Numbered from the stretch's first letter, positions 40,846 through 50,228 are shown. The stretch is DNA of 61,777 bases from Microbacteriaceae bacterium (GCA_947443745.1 CANEXL010000003.1:1-61777), one strand, 5' to 3'. Translations and numbers: made by a program. Notes: generated by a model from the sequence alone, not told the origin.

Positions 40846-41828
40846 ACCGCGGTAGGCATTTCATGGTTCGCCTTATGCCGGCGCGGAATCGCCGCGATTC
40901 CTGCTGCCGCCAACGTCAGCACGGTCCCGACAATCGTCGCGACGCCGAGCTGGTGCTGTGAGGGGAAGGTAACGTCCAAGATGACGGCCATGACGAGCTG
41001 GCCGGCAACCGACCCCAGGCTCATCAGGAGCACCCCGATGCTGCGCACCACGATGGCGAAGATTGCAATGAAGATGACGCCCGAGGCTCCCCCGACGTAG
41101 AGCCACGGTTCCGACGGGAACGATGTCGGCAGAGCCGGGGATGGGCTGACCACAAAGGCACGAATGGCGACGGCCACGACGAGGACCCCGGTTCCGACCA
41201 TGAAGTTCAAAAAAGTTGCGGTCCACGGAGTTTGCGCCACAACGGCAACGCGTCCATTGGCTGCTTGTTGCCACGCCACGAAGAGGCCGAGCCCGGCAGG
41301 AAGAACCAGGGGCAGGTAAGAAACGGTGGTCGTCGGCTGTCCGACGAGTGCGACACACCCGGCCACGAGGGCAAGAGCTGCTCCGCCCAATCGCGTGAGC
41401 GTGATGGGCCGTCGACCGGCTGGCCCAATTCCCCAGAGATCCAGCAGCAGTCCGCCAACCGCGAGACCAGAAATGAAGGCGATGGCAAAAAGTGCGACGC
41501 CCGTGATGCCGATAACCAAACCCTGAGACAGCACATAAGCGGCACCCACAGCCCCGGCAAGGGTGAAGGTCCACGGAAAGGCGCCGGTCTTGATGTGGTC
41601 GGTGAGCAAACGGAGTCCCGTGCGCGTGCGGCGTGATGCCAGCATGATGATGCACAGAATGAGGAGGCCGCTGCCGAAGGAAATCGTGGCGGCCACGTAA
41701 CTGTTGTCGATCCGGATGGATAGTGCGCTGTTCACACGCCCCTGAACCGTCATCAACGCGCCAGCTAGGGCGGCCAGAATAAGGGCGAGCCAGGCGGGGG
41801 TGGGCGAAGTGTGGCGGTGAGGAGACAT
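40842..41828 (-). CDS. YdcZ/DUF606 family membrane transporter
   Basis: The 328-residue protein has about ten membrane helices arranged as two DUF606 repeats: WLALILAALAGALMTVQGRVNSALSIRIDNSYVAATISFGSGLLILC and LPLVLPAGLGLFVAWQQAANGRVAVVAQTPWTATFLNFMVGTGVLVV. Both contain the Q..N..L pattern of the family. It belongs to the drug/metabolite transporter superfamily; substrates are unknown. The C-terminus overlaps the end of the GntR gene by 4 bp in opposite orientation. It could export or import a metabolite of the nearby pathway, but nothing ties it to that. Confidence 0.85.
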   Translation of the reverse strand: MSPHRHTSPTPAWLALILAALAGALMTVQGRVNSALSIRIDNSYVAATISFGSGLLILCIIMLASRRTRTGLRLLTDHIKTGAFPWTFTLAGAVGAAYVLSQGLVIGITGVALFAIAFISGLAVGGLLLDLWGIGPAGRRPITLTRLGGAALALVAGCVALVGQPTTTVSYLPLVLPAGLGLFVAWQQAANGRVAVVAQTPWTATFLNFMVGTGVLVVAVAIRAFVVSPSPALPTSFPSEPWLYVGGASGVIFIAIFAIVVRSIGVLLMSLGSVAGQLVMAVILDVTFPSQHQLGVATIVGTVLTLAAAGIAAIPRRHKANHEMPTAV

Positions 41829-41898
41829 CCTTACAACACTAATGGCCGCACACCATGTGGAGTGCGGCCATGAGTACTGCCCGAAAAGAGGCGAAAAG

Positions 41899-42309
41899 CT
41901 AGTTGACGGTTACCGTGAAGTTGTAGACCTTGCCGGTGGCGGAGTCCGTCAGGGTTACCTTCGTCATTCCCGAGGCGACACCCGTGATGCCGGGGTTGAA
42001 CGTTGCCGAACCGTTCTTGCCACCAGCCGTAAACGTGGCAACCTTGGCGTCGGCGATGGTGGCCGCAAACGAGGCTGGGTCGAGATCACCCGTGGTGATG
42101 TCAATCATCTGGCCGGCATTGACGGTGACGTCTGTTCCGTCGAGGGTGGCAACGTCAACGACGACGGGGCCGACAAGTTGCGTGGTGCTCGAGTTATCGA
42201 CGTCAGAATCCTTGTTGGCGTCTGCGCCCGAAGAACAGGCGGCCAAGCCAAAGACTGCGGCGGCAGAAATAGCGGTGATGGCGGTGAGCTTGCTGAATGT
42301 GCTGTTCAT
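41899..42309 (-). CDS. small secreted lipoprotein
   Basis: The 136-residue protein has a lipoprotein signal peptide with LAAC, a short Ser/Asp linker (SSGADANKDSDVDNSST) and one all-beta domain: VVVDVATLDGTDVTVNAGQMIDITTGDLDPASFAATIADAKVATFTAGGKNGSATFNPGITGVASGMTKVTLTDSATGKVYNFTVTVN. The domain resembles an Ig-like or chagasin-like sandwich, but no family is certain. AAGGAG precedes the ATG. The gene is monocistronic. Confidence 0.8.
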   Translation of the reverse strand: MNSTFSKLTAITAISAAAVFGLAACSSGADANKDSDVDNSSTTQLVGPVVVDVATLDGTDVTVNAGQMIDITTGDLDPASFAATIADAKVATFTAGGKNGSATFNPGITGVASGMTKVTLTDSATGKVYNFTVTVN

Positions 42310-42459
42310 GTATTACTCCTTGGTGACGGGCCTCAAAGACACTCTTGGCTTTAGAGGCGATCAAACACTAGAGAAGAATTCCCCCGCCACTGAAACTAGT
42401 ACGCATTCGTTCGGCCACCTAGGCTTTTAGCTGGGTGTCTGCTGACGGTTTGCTGAACA

Positions 42460-43662
42460 CTAGGAGGCGATGAGCCACAGCGCCAATGTCGCCAGAGGAA
42501 CAGTGATTGCCACGACGAGGATTCCCGCGAGCGCAAACTTCACCCACGAAACCTGAACGCCTAGCGCCGAGACCTTCTGGTACCAAAGCAGCGTGGCCAA
42601 GGATGCCCACGGTGTTATGAGGGGCCCGAGGTTCACCCCAATCAGTAGTGCCGCCAAGCGAACGGATGACGTGCCAACGGGCTCCAAGACCAGATAGGCC
42701 GGCAGATTGTTGATGCCATTGGCCGCCACGGTTCCAAGCGTTGACAACTGCAACAGGCTCAAAAAGTCCTGGCCACTACCGGCGACTGCGCCAACAAGAG
42801 TGGCCAATCCATTGACCTGAGCGGAATCAACCAACACGAACAATCCGAACGCGATAGCCACGGGACGCCACGGGACGAGCCCCAGAATGGCCGCCCCCGC
42901 TAGTGATCGTGGTCGGCGCACCGCACACACCACCAGGAGAACGACGGCGGCGCCCGTCGCAGGAATCCAGACCGGCCATCCGCTCACCAACAGGGGAAGC
43001 AAGATCACGACCACGACGGCACTGATCACAAGGAGCGGGCGATCGGTCACGGGGGCGACCTTCGGAAGAACATACCTGCCGCGAAGCGAGCGCCGAAACA
43101 TCAGGCTCAAGATGACAATTGGAACGAGGATGCCCACCAGAGCCGGGGCCCACAGGAGAGCCGCGAAGCCAGCGGGCCCATCCGTCGCCATCTTCGTTTC
43201 GGCCAGCAGGTTCGTGAGGTTGGATACTGGCAACAAGAGGGATGCCGTGTTCGCGAGCCAGATGGTGGCCAACGCAAAGGGCATCGGCGGCATGCCTACG
43301 TGCATGGCAAGCAACACCACGACGGGAGTAACGAGCACCGCGGTCGTGTCCAGCGATAAAAAGATGGTGCTGAGCGATGCCAAGGCGAGTACGAACAGCC
43401 ACAGAATCCAGCGTTGGGCGAGACCCCACTGGGCCAAGCGCTGCACAAGAGCGGCAAAAACTCCTGCCGCCGCCGCAAGCTCGGTAACCACCGTGATCGC
43501 GATGACAAAACCGAGCACCGGAACAACACGGTCGGTCAGCTCGACGAACGCCGACCAGGGCAAGACACCGGTGGCTACGACGACCGCAGCCGCAGAAACT
43601 AACGCCGCCGCCGCAATCAATCCGCGGCGTGTGTTGGGGGGCATCGAGACAGTGGGGGCCAT
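42460..43662 (-). CDS. ArsB/NhaD-type ion transporter (SLC13-related permease)
   Basis: The 400-residue protein has about eleven membrane helices. Conserved pieces include STIFLSLDTTAVLVTPVVVLLAMHVGMPP and LANTASLLLPVSNLTNLLAE in the first half, and DSAQVNGLATLVGAVAGSGQDFLSLLQLSTLGTVAANGINNLPAYLVLEPVG with LIGVNLGPLITPWASLATLLW in the second. The two inverted halves are typical of the ion transporter superfamily that includes arsenite pumps and carboxylate carriers. No ars genes are nearby, so arsenite export is uncertain. Confidence 0.85.
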   Translation of the reverse strand: MAPTVSMPPNTRRGLIAAAALVSAAAVVVATGVLPWSAFVELTDRVVPVLGFVIAITVVTELAAAAGVFAALVQRLAQWGLAQRWILWLFVLALASLSTIFLSLDTTAVLVTPVVVLLAMHVGMPPMPFALATIWLANTASLLLPVSNLTNLLAETKMATDGPAGFAALLWAPALVGILVPIVILSLMFRRSLRGRYVLPKVAPVTDRPLLVISAVVVVILLPLLVSGWPVWIPATGAAVVLLVVCAVRRPRSLAGAAILGLVPWRPVAIAFGLFVLVDSAQVNGLATLVGAVAGSGQDFLSLLQLSTLGTVAANGINNLPAYLVLEPVGTSSVRLAALLIGVNLGPLITPWASLATLLWYQKVSALGVQVSWVKFALAGILVVAITVPLATLALWLIAS

Positions 43663-43715
43663 GTTAGCTATGGCCCGATTCTATGGCCGTTTGTGTGGCC
43701 TTGGGGGATGCCCGG

Positions 43716-43770
43716 CGCGCGAGTGAGACCGCCACCCCCAGGGGGAGGGAATGGCGGTCTCGCTCGCGCG
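43716..43770. terminator. terminator after the M24 gene
   Basis: CGCGCGAGTGAGACCGCCA and TGGCGGTCTCGCTCGCGCG pair over 19 bp with one mismatch around a 17-nt loop, 8 bp past the stop at 43778. The stem is long and GC-rich without a clear U tract. Confidence 0.75.
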
Positions 43771-43777
43771 TCGGGAG

Positions 43778-45172
43778 TTAGGAGACGGGACGGTTCCCGA
43801 TGTTGTTGAACGTTGTCGTGTTCAGGTGCGACTGAGGGTCGCGAAGGGTCGGCAACTCGGCACCAACGGCAAAGTACCGCTGGCCTGCTACGAGGAGTTT
43901 TTCAGCCGGGAACTTGGTGATGACCTCGCACCCGGTGGCGGTCACGACGACCTCCTCCTCGATGCGCGCGGCGCCCCAGCCATCCTTCGATGGCCAGTAG
44001 GTTTCCAGCGCAAAGACCATTCCCTCTTCGAGAACTTCGGGGTGATCAAGTGAAATCATGCGGCTGAAGATGGGGCGCTCCCAAATGGAGAGACCGACGC
44101 CGTGGCCATACTGAAGGGCAAACGCTGCTTCTTCGTTTTCGAAACCGAACTCCTGGGCCTTGGGCCACACCTTGACAATGTCGGCCGTGGTGGCGCCGGG
44201 GCGAACCAGCGCAATTGCGCGGTCCATGTATTCACGGCAGATTCGGTAGGCCTCGTTCTGACCGGGCGAAGCACTTCCAATGGCAAAGGTGCGGTAGTAG
44301 CAGGTGCGGTAGCCCTGGTAGCTGTGCAGGATGTCGAAGAACGCGGGGTCGCCCGGGCGCAGCATGCGGTCGCTGAAAACGTGAGGGTGCGGCGAGCAGC
44401 GCTCGCCGGAGATGGCGTTAACGCCCTCCACGTGCTCGGAGCCGAGGTCGTAGAGCGTCTTGGCAACGAGTCCAACGGTTTCGTTCTCGCGAACTCCGGG
44501 GCGCAGAAACTCGTAGAGCCGGTCATACGCGGCATCCACCATCGAGGCAGCTGTGGTGAGGAGCGTGATTTCATCCACGGTCTTGATGCGGCGCGCTTCG
44601 AGGAAGACCTGCTGCCCGTCAACCACATTGAGGCCCTTGGCCTGAAGAGCGAAGAGCACGGGAGGTTCGATGATGTCCACACCGAGGGGCTCGTTCTCAA
44701 GGCCGTACTGCTTCAAGACATCGTAAATTTTGTCGGCAACAGCCTCAGCCTGACCCGCCTTCGGGCTGATGGCACCGCGCAGTGTTGAAATGCCGGCGCG
44801 GGCGCCAACACCAATTTTGTGGGCGCCGTGATGGGGCTCGTGACCGTTCAGTCCTGAGTCGACATGAGAGTGGGCTGCGTCGAGCCACGGGGTGTGCAGC
44901 TGGTGGTGTTTCGCTGCCGAGCCAAAGTCCCACAGCACAGGCTCGCCACCCTGGGGAAGAAGGGAGAAGCGAATCATCTTGTCCATGGCCCACGTGCCGA
45001 TGTGGGTCGAGGTCATGTACCGGATGTTGTGAAAATCGAACGTCAACAAGGACCCGAGGTCAGACTTGACGAGCTCAGCCTTGAGCCGCCCGAGACGCTC
45101 TTCACGCAGTCGATTGTTGTCGAGTCGATTTTCCCAATCGACGTTGTTCAATCCAAAGGTAGGGATCACCAT
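43778..45172 (-). CDS. M24 (pita-bread fold) family protein with altered metal site
   Basis: The 464-residue protein has the creatinase N-domain (LGSLLTFDFHNIRYMTSTHIGTWAMDKMIRFSLLPQGGEPVLWDFG) and the M24 domain. The first Asp ligand is in AFFDILHSYQGYRTCYYRTF; the position of the second Asp, 11 residues later, is Cys. His (YGHGVGL), Glu (GMVFALETYW) and Glu (ARIEEEVVVT) remain. M24 members include aminopeptidase P, creatinase, ectoine hydrolase and the DMSP lyase DddP, whose N-domain has a similar NIRY...LW pattern. It is likely a non-peptidase or small-amide hydrolase. TAGGAG precedes the start. Confidence 0.85.
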   Translation of the reverse strand: MVIPTFGLNNVDWENRLDNNRLREERLGRLKAELVKSDLGSLLTFDFHNIRYMTSTHIGTWAMDKMIRFSLLPQGGEPVLWDFGSAAKHHQLHTPWLDAAHSHVDSGLNGHEPHHGAHKIGVGARAGISTLRGAISPKAGQAEAVADKIYDVLKQYGLENEPLGVDIIEPPVLFALQAKGLNVVDGQQVFLEARRIKTVDEITLLTTAASMVDAAYDRLYEFLRPGVRENETVGLVAKTLYDLGSEHVEGVNAISGERCSPHPHVFSDRMLRPGDPAFFDILHSYQGYRTCYYRTFAIGSASPGQNEAYRICREYMDRAIALVRPGATTADIVKVWPKAQEFGFENEEAAFALQYGHGVGLSIWERPIFSRMISLDHPEVLEEGMVFALETYWPSKDGWGAARIEEEVVVTATGCEVITKFPAEKLLVAGQRYFAVGAELPTLRDPQSHLNTTTFNNIGNRPVS

Positions 45173-45190
45173 TGTTCGCTCCTAGAATCC

Positions 45191-45211
45191 GTAACAGTAA
45201 ACACTCTGTTC
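45191..45211. promoter_or_regulatory. inverted repeat upstream of the M24 gene
   Basis: GTAACAG-TAAACACT-CTGTTC contains AACAG/CTGTT arms 20-40 bp upstream of the ATG at 45172. A related GAACA/TGTTC repeat lies at 45975. It could be a site for the XRE-cupin regulator. Confidence 0.35.
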
Positions 45212-45270
45212 GGTACTAGTTAACACCCTTGAGTGGGGCCTGTCAACATGCCCAGGGGCGGTGGAGGGGT

Positions 45271-45924
45271 CTATTTACGAGAGCAAACTCCGTGAACAAA
45301 CCAGATTCCCGTGGAAACGACGTCCCCTCGATTCGCAAAGATGTGGGGAATAGACGAATCGAATCCGAGGGACTGCCCCGCTTGCAGACTGAACACCTCG
45401 CCACCGACGGTGACCTCGAGTTCTCCCTCCAGGACGTAACCGTACTCGTACCCCTCGTGCGTCAACATTTCACCGCTGGCTGTCGACGTGGATCCTGGGG
45501 CGTAGGAGATTTTCATGAAGTTAACGCCTGCTTCTGGCGTCGCCGCCAGACGTTGCCATTTGACGCCCTCGGCCATATCAAGGGCGGCACGATGGTCCGG
45601 ATGAATCAGTGAAATTCGGTTTGTGTACTCGGACGTATTCCACACCTGTGAGGGATTAGTGAAGTCGCTTCGTTCCGTAATCTCATGAGCCTGAGCCCCG
45701 GTTTCGGGCACAATATCGTCGTCTTCTGAGGGTCCGAACAGATCATCGATTTGAACACCGAGCAACTTAGAAAAGGAATATAGAGTCGCTACCGAGGGCT
45801 GAGATTTGCCGTTCTCTATTTGGGAGAGGAACGAAGGCGAGACGCTCGCCATCCGGGCGAGCTCACGAAGAGACAGGCCTCGTTCGGTGCGTACTTCTTT
45901 GAGGCGGTGGCCGATGTTATTCAT
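45271..45924 (-). CDS. XRE family regulator with cupin sensor domain
   Basis: The 217-residue protein has an N-terminal HTH (IGHRLKEVRTERGLSLRELARMASVSPSFLSQIENGKSQPSVATLYSFSKLLGVQIDDLF) and a C-terminal cupin (GVNFMKISYAPGSTSTASGEMLTHEGYEYGYVLEGELEVTVGGEVFSLQAGQSLGFDSSIPHIFANRGD). HEGYEYGYV and IPHIF could bind a metal or ligand. Such proteins often control catabolic genes in response to a small metabolite. It lies between the M24 gene (same strand) and a divergent VOC gene, which are the likely targets. Confidence 0.9.
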   Translation of the reverse strand: MNNIGHRLKEVRTERGLSLRELARMASVSPSFLSQIENGKSQPSVATLYSFSKLLGVQIDDLFGPSEDDDIVPETGAQAHEITERSDFTNPSQVWNTSEYTNRISLIHPDHRAALDMAEGVKWQRLAATPEAGVNFMKISYAPGSTSTASGEMLTHEGYEYGYVLEGELEVTVGGEVFSLQAGQSLGFDSSIPHIFANRGDVVSTGIWFVHGVCSRK

Positions 45925-45974
45925 GCGTCATTTCCTAGACGTAAAAGCGAGTGTGTGCTCTCCCACGTCGAAGA

Positions 45975-45988
45975 GAACACCACTGTTC
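45975..45988. promoter_or_regulatory. palindrome between the XRE-cupin and VOC genes
   Basis: GAACA-CCAC-TGTTC is a perfect 5-bp inverted repeat 51 bp upstream of the regulator's ATG and 77 bp upstream of the VOC start. It is a candidate operator for autoregulation. Confidence 0.4.
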
Positions 45989-46064
45989 AGTTATATAGAA
46001 CGTTATCGTATGCTGGATGGGACGGTCGAGAAAATTAGACCGCGACTCTCAACGAGGAGAAGAA

Positions 46065-46589
46065 GTGTCATACAAGGGTCTGCATCACACTGGGATTATC
46101 GTCAAGAATCTCGATAGATCTATCTATTTTTACCATGACGTCTTGGGCTTGAAGTTCTCAAATGAACCCAGCCCCTGGTTTGAAGGCGAAGGGTTAGCGA
46201 GCGCGGTTGGCGTTCCAGAGGCCCGCCTTCGTCAAGTCTGTCTGCTGGCGAGTGAGGATTCAATCCTTGAGCTCTTGGAATATTCGAACAGGCCTGCCGA
46301 CAACGACACCGCGATTCAGCAAAACTACCTCGGAGCAATGCACGTTGCGCTGCAGGTGGATGACATTTATGCAAAGAAGGCCGAGCTCGAAGCCAAGGGC
46401 GTCGTGTTTCTTTCCGACGTGAATGTGGTCGACGAAGGAGTTCTCAACGGATGGCGCTGGGTGTACTTCAATGACCCCGACGGAATTCCCTTAGAACTCG
46501 TGCAAATCGCGCACTACCGTGAAGAGGAACGCCGGGCCAACATTGCCACGTACCTTGCGACGCGTCCGCCACTCGAAGACCTTCTCTAG
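46065..46589 (+). CDS. VOC family protein (lactoylglutathione lyase-like)
   Basis: GTG at 46065 (VSYKGLHHTGIIVKNLDRSIYFYHDVLGLKF) has GAGGAG upstream, giving 174 residues. It contains two VOC modules, with likely metal ligands His in LHHTGI, Glu in ILELLEY, His in AMHVALQV and Glu in PLELVQI, a full set for a glyoxalase-I-like or methylmalonyl-CoA-epimerase-like site. It diverges from the XRE-cupin regulator and is the second VOC gene in this accessory stretch. It ends at a strong terminator. Confidence 0.88.
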   Translation: MSYKGLHHTGIIVKNLDRSIYFYHDVLGLKFSNEPSPWFEGEGLASAVGVPEARLRQVCLLASEDSILELLEYSNRPADNDTAIQQNYLGAMHVALQVDDIYAKKAELEAKGVVFLSDVNVVDEGVLNGWRWVYFNDPDGIPLELVQIAHYREEERRANIATYLATRPPLEDLL

Positions 46590-46602
46590 CCTCGAGAACA
46601 CG

Positions 46603-46655
46603 AAAAAGTAGCCGCAACCGCGACCCCCCTGGGCGCGGTTGCGGCTACTTTTTTT
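46603..46655. terminator. bidirectional terminator between VOC and dehydrogenase genes
   Basis: AAAAAGTAGCCGCAACCGCG and CGCGGTTGCGGCTACTTTTT form a perfect 20-bp stem with an 11-nt loop and a T7 tail on the plus strand and A-run on the other. It serves the VOC gene and the operon ending at 46666. Confidence 0.93.
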
Positions 46656-46665
46656 GTCAGTGCCG

Positions 46666-47727
46666 TTAGGAAACTTTCGCGAGAACCTTCATCTGGTTGC
46701 CGTTGGGGTCAATCAAGACATCGAATGCCTGAGTGACCACGTCTTCAAGTGACACAATCGAGCTCACAACCTTTTCGATCGGGTACTTGCCTGAAGCCAC
46801 GAGACGGATGATGCGGGGCCAGTCAGTGATTTTGTAGCACCAGTTGCCCACAATGGACAGGTCCTTCTCCGAGAGCATCATGGCGTCAAACTCCGCAGGC
46901 TTGGTGTGCAGACCCGTCTGAGCGATACGACCACTGCGGCGCGTGTACTTAATACCCGCAGCGAGGCCCTGAGACGTTCCCGAGCACTCGACCGTGAGAT
47001 CGAAACCTCGACCTCGGGTCAGCTCCATGATGACGTCGTCGAAGTTCTCATCGCGTGGGTTCACGACCGGGCCAATGCCCAGCTTGCGGGCAAACTCGGC
47101 ACGTTCAGGGTTGGGCTCAGAGATGATGACCTGAGCTGCTCCGAGGGCGTTCGCATAGAGAGCCGAGAGGCCACCGATGGGGCCTGCGCCCGTGACAAGA
47201 ACAAAGTCACCACCCGAGACACCGACCCGGTCGACACCGTACGCGGCAACGGCAGCGGGCTCAATGACAGCACCGGCAATATCCGACACCTCATCGGGCA
47301 GCACGGCGACTTGGTACTCCTTGAGAACGGCGAATTCACCGAGGCCACCCGTCTCCGCGCTCAAGCCCGTGCAGGCAAAGAGGCGACAGAGGTGACCGCG
47401 GCCGGTGCGACATTCATCACACCGACCACAGACTATGGCGGGCATAATCGATACCCGGTCGCCGACCTTGACGTCCTGAACAGCCTTGCCGATCTCGACG
47501 ACGCGGGCCGAGAACTCGTGACCGAACGTCTGAGGAAGAGTGGCTCCCGTCAGTGGGTGTGGGTGGACGCACGTGACAATTGGGCCAACGGTGTACTCGT
47601 GGAGGTCGGTTCCACAGACTCCGCAATACATGACCTGAACGAGAACTTCGTCATCGAACCCAATCTGGGGAACAGCAATGTCCTCAACGCGGATATCTAG
47701 TTTTCCGTAATAGCGAGCAGCCCTCAT
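46666..47727 (-). CDS. zinc alcohol dehydrogenase, 2,3-butanediol dehydrogenase-like
   Basis: The 353-residue medium-chain dehydrogenase has the catalytic zinc site MYCGVCGTDLHEY and TFGHEFSARV, four structural-zinc Cys in CGRCDECRTGRGHLC and the NAD fold VLVTGAGPIGGLSALYANALGAAQVIISEPN. The GPIVT...HPHPLTGATLP insert before GHEF is typical of butanediol and related diol dehydrogenases. Its ATG overlaps the stop of the transporter fusion by 4 bp, so it is the last gene of the operon and probably acts on the imported compound or a product. Confidence 0.92.
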   Translation of the reverse strand: MRAARYYGKLDIRVEDIAVPQIGFDDEVLVQVMYCGVCGTDLHEYTVGPIVTCVHPHPLTGATLPQTFGHEFSARVVEIGKAVQDVKVGDRVSIMPAIVCGRCDECRTGRGHLCRLFACTGLSAETGGLGEFAVLKEYQVAVLPDEVSDIAGAVIEPAAVAAYGVDRVGVSGGDFVLVTGAGPIGGLSALYANALGAAQVIISEPNPERAEFARKLGIGPVVNPRDENFDDVIMELTRGRGFDLTVECSGTSQGLAAGIKYTRRSGRIAQTGLHTKPAEFDAMMLSEKDLSIVGNWCYKITDWPRIIRLVASGKYPIEKVVSSIVSLEDVVTQAFDVLIDPNGNQMKVLAKVS

Positions 47728-50228
47728 GCGGACACAGCACCTTTCTTGCGCGTTCGTGCAACTGAATAGAGAATGGCGGCCACAAGAATGAGGAGGCCTT
47801 GGAATCCGTACTGCCAGACCTCATCGAGGCCGAGGAACACGATGGCGTTGAGAGCTTGAATCAACAGAACAGCACCAAGAAGCGTGCCGACAAAGTTTCC
47901 GCGGCCACCCAGAAGGCTCGTGCCACCAAGAACGACGGCCGTGATGCTCGTCAGCGTGTAACCCACTCCTTGAGCGGCGTCGCCAACCCCAAGCTGGGCG
48001 ACCAGCATGATGGCACCGAGGAAGGCAAAGAACGACGTCGTCATGTAGGCCAACACAACTGTTCGGTTCACGTTGACACCGACGCGGCGGGCGGATTCTT
48101 CGTCGGAACCCGTTGCCCTCAGTTGCCATCCCCAACGCGTCTTGCGCAGAGCAAATTCCAGGCCTATTGCAAGTGCGGCGAGAACGATAAAGGCCACAGG
48201 AATAGGGCCGACCTTGGCCTTAAGCGCTCCCGTGATGACCGCGTTCATGTAGCCGCCGGGCTCCCCGCGCAAGAGAAAGCTGAACCCCTGCAAACCAATG
48301 TAGAGCGTTAGTGTTGCGGCGATAGCCGTGAACTTAGCAAAGCGAATCAATGATCCGTTGACGAGACCCACGACGACGCCCACGACGAGCATCAGAACAA
48401 ACCCAATGAGAATCGTGAGACCGGAGCTGTCATCGTTGATAAAGAAGGAAGCGATGACGACCAGCAGCCCAGCGAGCGGACCAACGGAAAGGTCGATGCC
48501 GCCAATAAGGAGTGCCACTGTCTGACCGAGGGCAATGAAGCCCAGGGACGTTGCCAGCATCAGCATGGAGTTGATGTTGAAGTCCGCAAGATAGCGGCCA
48601 TTTTGGCTCAAAATGAAAGCGCCGAGAAGGACAATGACACCGATGAGGAGCGAGGAAGGGGCGTAGTCACCTTGGAGGAATCGACCGAAACCCGTTTGGC
48701 GAGGTGCGCGAGTCCGCCCGACAACCTTCACTGATTCGGTGGTGGAACTCACGGCAGCCCGAATCATATTTGTTTCGGTGAGGTTTGCGTCTTGCAGAAC
48801 CTCAACGACGTGTCCACGTGACATCACGATGACGCGATCGCAGAGTCCCTCAAGTTCCATAGCGTCGGAAGAGTTGACGACGACAGGGATCCCCGATGCG
48901 GAGACCTCGCGCAAGATCCTATAAATCTCCGCTCGAGCACCAACGTCAACACCCTGCGTGGGTTCATCCGCAATCAGGATGCGGGGCTCAGAAAGCAGCG
49001 CTCGGGCCATCACCACTTTCTGCTGGTTTCCACCGGAGAGTGAGGACACAAGGCTCTCAGGGGAAGCCGTTTTGACATCGAGTTCGGCGAGGGAGTGAGC
49101 CACGGCGTCGCGTTCGCGCTTGTCGCTGACGAAGAACAATCGCTTAAACTTCGTGAGGGCTGAGACGGCCGCATTTTCGCGAACGCTGAGGGTCATCATG
49201 AGGCCGTCGTGGTGACGATCGGCGGGCAGGTACCCCGAGTCCTTCAACAGGTCCTTGGGCGTCATCGTCTTCCCGCCGATGTCGACCGTTCCAGTGAAGG
49301 ATTCGAGACCAGCGAGAGCCTTCATGAATTCGGACTGGCCGTTACCGGCGACGCCGGCGACACCAAGAATTTCGCCACGCTTGACGGTGACGGTGATGTC
49401 CTTAAAGCCCGGTCCGGTGAAGTTTGTCAGCGAGAGGTTCACTTCTCCGGTGGTGGCCGCTGTCGCCTTGGGCGGGAAGGTGGACTCGAGCTTGCGGCCG
49501 ATGATGAGCGCCAGGAGGTCCTCATCCGTCACCTTATCGACATCGAGAACGCCACGTAGTTTTCCATCGCGAAGAACCGTGACTCGATCCGCGAGTTCGC
49601 GCACTTCGGCGAGGCGATGGGTGATGTACACCACCGAGGTTCCCTGGGCGACGGCGTCACGCACGCGGGAGAAGAGAAGGTCCACAGACTCGCGACCGAG
49701 GGGTGCCGTCGGTTCGTCGAGAATGAGAAGTTTGGGGTTGAGAGCAAAAGCCTTCGCAATTTCGAGAAGGTGCTTCTCGGACATCGTGAGGTCTTCGACG
49801 CGATCGGCAAGCGACACCGTCAGGCCAACGCCATCGAGCAGTCGAGTGGCAATCTTCTTGGCGTCGGCACGAGGCATAAAGATGGATGCGGGCAGGGCCA
49901 CGCGAAGGTTTTCTTCGACCGTCAGGTCGGGAAGGACTGCGGGGTGCTGGTAGACGATGGCGATACCGAGACGAGTCGCGATGGCGGGCGTCAAGACGGG
50001 AATTGATTCACCGGCAAAGACGATAGTGCCGCCATCGGGCTGAACTGTGCCTGAGGCCACGTTCATCAACGTTGATTTTCCGGCCCCGTTCTCTCCAAGC
50101 AGGGCATGGATCTCCCCGGGAAGCACGGTCAAGTCCACGTTAGAGAGCGCAGGAACGCTGGCATACAGCTTTGAAATGTTTTCGAGGCTGAGGGTGGGGG
50201 TTCCCTGCTGGGTATCGGTCTGGCTCAT
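47724..50228 (-). CDS. ribose-type ABC transporter: double ATPase fused to a permease
   Basis: The 834-residue protein combines an RbsA-like ATPase with an RbsC-like permease, usually separate. ABC domain 1 has GENGAGKST and MSEKHLLEIAKAF with LILDEPTAPLG. ABC domain 2 has the reduced GVAGNGQSE Walker A usual in RbsA and a full signature LSGGNQQKVVMARALL. From about residue 520 a permease with about eight helices follows (FIALGQTVALLIGGIDLSVGPLAGLLVVIASFF, SITAVVLGGTSLLGGRGNFVGTLLGAVLL). With the separate permease at 51510 it supplies two ATPase and two membrane domains, a complete importer. Confidence 0.93.
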   Translation of the reverse strand: MSQTDTQQGTPTLSLENISKLYASVPALSNVDLTVLPGEIHALLGENGAGKSTLMNVASGTVQPDGGTIVFAGESIPVLTPAIATRLGIAIVYQHPAVLPDLTVEENLRVALPASIFMPRADAKKIATRLLDGVGLTVSLADRVEDLTMSEKHLLEIAKAFALNPKLLILDEPTAPLGRESVDLLFSRVRDAVAQGTSVVYITHRLAEVRELADRVTVLRDGKLRGVLDVDKVTDEDLLALIIGRKLESTFPPKATAATTGEVNLSLTNFTGPGFKDITVTVKRGEILGVAGVAGNGQSEFMKALAGLESFTGTVDIGGKTMTPKDLLKDSGYLPADRHHDGLMMTLSVRENAAVSALTKFKRLFFVSDKRERDAVAHSLAELDVKTASPESLVSSLSGGNQQKVVMARALLSEPRILIADEPTQGVDVGARAEIYRILREVSASGIPVVVNSSDAMELEGLCDRVIVMSRGHVVEVLQDANLTETNMIRAAVSSTTESVKVVGRTRAPRQTGFGRFLQGDYAPSSLLIGVIVLLGAFILSQNGRYLADFNINSMLMLATSLGFIALGQTVALLIGGIDLSVGPLAGLLVVIASFFINDDSSGLTILIGFVLMLVVGVVVGLVNGSLIRFAKFTAIAATLTLYIGLQGFSFLLRGEPGGYMNAVITGALKAKVGPIPVAFIVLAALAIGLEFALRKTRWGWQLRATGSDEESARRVGVNVNRTVVLAYMTTSFFAFLGAIMLVAQLGVGDAAQGVGYTLTSITAVVLGGTSLLGGRGNFVGTLLGAVLLIQALNAIVFLGLDEVWQYGFQGLLILVAAILYSVARTRKKGAVSA

